Shown here one piece after another: positions 9,416 through 12,165 of a DNA stretch of 12,165 nucleotides. Within the stretch, counting starts at the first letter, position 1, and every line of letters begins with the position of its first letter. The DNA lies in contig JARJMX020000195.1 of NCBI GenBank assembly GCA_029335925.2, forward strand, positions 1-12,165, written 5' to 3'. Under the pieces are notes generated by a model. That model was not told the DNA's origin, did not search any database, and saw only the letters and a list, made by a program, of their open reading frames with translations. The DNA comes from Gammaproteobacteria bacterium (GTDB lineage: Bacteria > Pseudomonadota > Gammaproteobacteria > Halothiobacillales > Halothiobacillaceae). Made by a program: the position numbers and the translations under genes.

Positions 9416-10995
9416 GCAGGCTCTACATGCAAGCTGGAGAGCGCTCCATACTGCTCCCGTAGGCGGCGGCGGTCGATTTTGCCATTGGGTGTTAAGGGCA
9501 GGGCGGTGGTCACCTCGATGGTCGTCGGGACCATATAGGCAGGAAGATTGGCACGGCAGTAGTGGAGCAGTAGGGTGGTATCCAGATCCTCGGTTGCGGA
9601 TACAACCACCGCGAGAATACGTTGCCCGAGGGTATCGTCTTCCACACCGATGGCGGCGGCTTCGCGCACAAGGCCCGAGGCATAGAGGACGTCCTCGATT
9701 TCGGTCGGGCTGATGCGGTAGCCAGAGGTCTTGATCATGTCGTCGTCACGCCCGATGAAATAAAGGAAACCCTCCTCGTCCATACGCACCCGGTCGCCCG
9801 ACCAGACGACCCGCTCCGGATGGGATAGGCTGCAGGTGCGTCCAGGGAGGGGACGAAAACGCTCGGCAGTACGCTCAGGGTCATTCCAGTAGCCCAAGGC
9901 CACCGTCGGTCCACGGTGCACCAGTTCCCCCGGCTCGTGCGGAGCGCAGGGGGTGCCGTCCGGGCGCAGCACCATGACCTCCGCATTGGGGATGGCCTTG
10001 CCAATGGAGTCCGGGCGGCGGTCGAGCTCTGCGGGCGGCAGGAAGGTTGAACGAAAAGCCTCGGTTAGGCCATACATCAAAAACAGCTTGGCTTGGGGGA
10101 GGGCGCGACACAAGCGGTCGATGATGGGGCGCGGCAGACGACCCCCCGAGTTGGTGAGTATGCGTAAGGTGTTTAGTTCGGCAAGCCAGGATTGCGCCGC
10201 CACCTGCTGCCAAAGGGTGGGGACAGCGGCCAGGACGGTAATGGCATTGTTCACGATGGCCTTGCGCAGGTCGTTGGGCAGCAGATAATCGAGCGGCATC
10301 ACGCTGGCTCCGCGGTGGAAGGCCACGGTGAGTTGGGAAAAGCCGTAATCGAAGCTCAAAGGCAAGACGGCCAGCAGGCGATCCTCAGGGGTGAGGGCGA
10401 GGTATTCAGCGACGCTGGCCGCACCAGCGAGCAGGTTGCGGTGCGAGAGCATGACCCCCTTGGGGCGCCCGGTGCTGCCGGAAGTGTAGAGCAGAGCCAC
10501 CAGGTCGTTTTCAGTGCGACCATGGTCATGGAGGATGACCCCTTCCCCCAGGCGATGTAATGAAGCCAACGTATGCACAGGCCATGACGTCGGTGTGGGG
10601 GTATCCACGCTGATCAGTCCGCGCAGCTCGCGGCATGCCGGAAGATATTCCCCAAGCTGAGCAAGGCGCCCCCCCTGGCTGATGAGCAGGCGTGCGCCAC
10701 TATCCTGAAGAATGTGCGCGACCTGTGCGGGTTTTAGCAGCGGATTGATAGGCACCAGCACGCCGCCTGAGCGGCTGATGGCAAACAATAGGGTCACCGC
10801 TTCTGCTGATTTTGGCAGCCATAGAGCGACCCGGTCACCGCGCGTAAGACCGAGGGCGGTCAAACCTTGGGCCATCCACTCAACGGTCTCGGCCAGCCTG
10901 GCATAGGTCCAGGTTCCCGTGGGAGTCAGCAAGGCCGGGGCCTCGGGGCGTAAGTGTGCCTGGGCCGTGATCAGGTGGTGAAGAAGGTAGCTCAT
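9412..10995 (-). CDS. AMP-forming acyl-CoA/ACP ligase, exosortase-A-associated type
   Basis: This is an adenylate-forming (ANL superfamily) enzyme of 527 residues that should activate a carboxylic or amino acid as an acyl-AMP and pass it to a thiol, here probably the phosphopantetheine of the nearby carrier protein (inference). Visible motifs are the P-loop YTSGSTGRPKG (170-180), MYGLTE (307-312), SGDRVRMDEEGF (399-410) with the ribose-binding Asp401, the hinge region GRDDDMIKTSGYRISPTEIE (415-434) and the catalytic Lys506 in PNGKIDRR. All catalytic elements are intact. I chose ATG 10995 (MSYLLHHLITAQ), because the reading frame can extend only to a TTG at 11022, adding nine residues unlike family starts. 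Neither start has a clear ribosome site. It is first in a leftward pair with the decarboxylase and diverges from aroC. The TIGR03098-type assignment is from memory. Confidence 0.9.
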   Translation of the reverse strand: MSYLLHHLITAQAHLRPEAPALLTPTGTWTYARLAETVEWMAQGLTALGLTRGDRVALWLPKSAEAVTLLFAISRSGGVLVPINPLLKPAQVAHILQDSGARLLISQGGRLAQLGEYLPACRELRGLISVDTPTPTSWPVHTLASLHRLGEGVILHDHGRTENDLVALLYTSGSTGRPKGVMLSHRNLLAGAASVAEYLALTPEDRLLAVLPLSFDYGFSQLTVAFHRGASVMPLDYLLPNDLRKAIVNNAITVLAAVPTLWQQVAAQSWLAELNTLRILTNSGGRLPRPIIDRLCRALPQAKLFLMYGLTEAFRSTFLPPAELDRRPDSIGKAIPNAEVMVLRPDGTPCAPHEPGELVHRGPTVALGYWNDPERTAERFRPLPGRTCSLSHPERVVWSGDRVRMDEEGFLYFIGRDDDMIKTSGYRISPTEIEDVLYASGLVREAAAIGVEDDTLGQRILAVVVSATEDLDTTLLLHYCRANLPAYMVPTTIEVTTALPLTPNGKIDRRRLREQYGALSSLHVEPA

Positions 10996-11021
10996 ACTAG
11001 GCAGCGGCTGAACATGTCGCA

Positions 11022-11031
11022 ATGATAGAAT
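11022..11031. promoter_or_regulatory. Overlapping divergent -10 candidates between ligase and aroC
   Basis: On the plus strand TGATAGAAT (11023-11031) forms an extended -10 for aroC, with a start near 11038 and a leader of about 28 bases. On the minus strand TATCAT (11027-11022) could serve as the -10 of the ligase operon. Neither has a convincing -35. If both are real, the two transcription units would compete for polymerase in the 70-base gap. Confidence 0.3.
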
Positions 11032-11065
11032 CTTTTGCCTGCTTTTCCCTCACCCTGGCCAAACC

Positions 11066-12163
11066 ATGTCCGGCAATACCTTCGGAACTCTGTTCACTGT
11101 TACCACTTTCGGCGAGAGTCATGGGCCTGCGCTCGGCTGCATCGTCGATGGATGCCCGCCAGGGCTGGCGCTTTCAGAAGAGGACATCCAGCCGGATCTG
11201 GACCGGCGCAAGCCCGGCACGTCCCGCCACACGACCCAGCGCCGCGAGGATGATCGGGTCCGCATCCTCTCCGGAGTCTTTGAAGGTAAGACGACGGGAA
11301 CTCCGATTGCGCTGCTGATCGAGAATACCGACCAGCGTTCGAAAGATTATTCGGACATCGCTCAGACCTTTCGTCCCGGTCATGCCGACTACACCTACCA
11401 GCAGAAGTACGGCATCCGCGACTATCGCGGTGGTGGCCGCTCCAGTGCGCGTGAGACCGCCGCCCGTGTGGCGGCTGGGGCCATCGCCAAGAAGTGGCTG
11501 AGGGAGCACTATGGTGTGATCGTGCGTGGCTACCTCAGCCAACTTGGCCCGATCCGGGCCGAAAAGTTCGATTGGGATGAAGTCGAGCGCAACCCATTCT
11601 TTAGCCCGGACGTCGACAAGGTGGCGGAGATGGAGGCTTTTATGGATGCTCTGCGCAAGTCGGGGGATTCCATCGGTGCCAAGGTGACCGTCGTGGCTGA
11701 CGGCGTGCCGCCGGGCTGGGGTGAGCCGGTATTCGACCGCCTGGATGCTGACATCGCCCATGCGCTGATGAGCATCAATGCGGTCAAGGGGGTGGAGATC
11801 GGTGACGGCTTCGCCTGCATTGAGGCGCGCGGGACGGAATTCCGCGATGAGATCACCCCGCAGGGGTTCCTCTCTAATCATGCAGGCGGCATCCTTGGCG
11901 GCATCTCCACCGGTCAGGCCATCGTCGCCCATATCGCGCTCAAGCCCACTTCCAGCATCCGCCTGCCTGGGCAGAGCGTGGATATCCATGGCGAGCCGGT
12001 TGAGGTGGTGACCAAGGGACGACACGACCCTTGTGTTGGCATTCGCGCCACACCGATCGCCGAGGCTATGCTGGCCCTGGTGCTCATGGACCATGCCCTG
12101 CGCCACCGTGCGCAGAATGCGGATGTCGTGAGCGGTACGCCGGTTATCCCTCCTTGTCGTTAA
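11066..12163 (+). CDS. aroC: Chorismate synthase
   Basis: AroC converts 5-enolpyruvylshikimate-3-phosphate to chorismate with reduced FMN, the last common step to aromatic amino acids, folate and quinones. The protein is complete at 365 residues (E. coli 361), ending two bases before the window edge. All three family signatures are visible: [18 protein letters not shown] at 16-33 with His19, the long second signature from [14 protein letters not shown] (103-116, His106) through [11 protein letters not shown] (121-131), and [17 protein letters not shown] from 319. The ATG at 11066 gives MSGNTFG, the conserved start, but there is no obvious ribosome site before it. It is divergent from the ligase/decarboxylase operon, and I see no metabolic reason for the association beyond neighbourhood. 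Confidence 0.98.
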   Translation: MSGNTFGTLFTVTTFGESHGPALGCIVDGCPPGLALSEEDIQPDLDRRKPGTSRHTTQRREDDRVRILSGVFEGKTTGTPIALLIENTDQRSKDYSDIAQTFRPGHADYTYQQKYGIRDYRGGGRSSARETAARVAAGAIAKKWLREHYGVIVRGYLSQLGPIRAEKFDWDEVERNPFFSPDVDKVAEMEAFMDALRKSGDSIGAKVTVVADGVPPGWGEPVFDRLDADIAHALMSINAVKGVEIGDGFACIEARGTEFRDEITPQGFLSNHAGGILGGISTGQAIVAHIALKPTSSIRLPGQSVDIHGEPVEVVTKGRHDPCVGIRATPIAEAMLALVLMDHALRHRAQNADVVSGTPVIPPCR

Positions 12164-12165
12164 TC

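Noticed and set aside
11174..12106. 310-codon antisense ORF over aroC
   Set aside because: It is opposite the intact chorismate synthase and reads as compositionally biased noise.

Overview
The window reads as a stretch of chromosome from a GC-rich proteobacterium, most likely a gammaproteobacterium. The proteins are close in length and motif spacing to their E. coli counterparts, and the run dapB-carA-carB-greA is a familiar gammaproteobacterial order. The exosortase-A-type ligase and decarboxylase further along are typical of environmental, EPS-forming beta- and gammaproteobacteria. I cannot name a genus from the sequence alone.

Left part (1-6295): the N-terminal part of a two-domain rhodanese-type sulfurtransferase runs leftwards off the window and is divergent from dapB (lysine/diaminopimelate synthesis). 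After dapB comes a control region: an inverted repeat, a well-spaced extended -10 promoter, and a strong hairpin with a T-tract placed inside the carA leader. It precedes carA-carB, which encode both subunits of carbamoyl-phosphate synthetase (arginine and pyrimidine supply). greA (transcript cleavage factor) overlaps the end of carB by 4 bases, so carA-carB-greA is very likely one operon.

Middle (6296-8176): a 61-base REP-like palindromic element separates greA from serS (seryl-tRNA synthetase). Four bases after serS is a small acyl carrier protein gene on the same strand. A perfect 10-bp-arm palindrome lies 2 bases past its stop, followed by about 180 bases in which I see no gene.

Right part (8177-12163): two leftward genes overlapping by 4 bases encode an AMP-forming acyl/aminoacyl ligase and a fold-type III PLP-dependent decarboxylase. 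They resemble the uncharacterised ligase/decarboxylase pair associated with exosortase A (PEP-CTERM) systems, and with the convergent acyl carrier protein they make a plausible three-protein activation, carrier-loading and decarboxylation set. No exosortase, EPS gene or PEP-CTERM protein is in the window. aroC (chorismate synthase) diverges from the ligase and ends two bases before the window edge.

Most of the window is core metabolism in ordinary condition. The parts worth a second look are the ACP/ligase/decarboxylase set, the carA leader, and the small palindromic elements.
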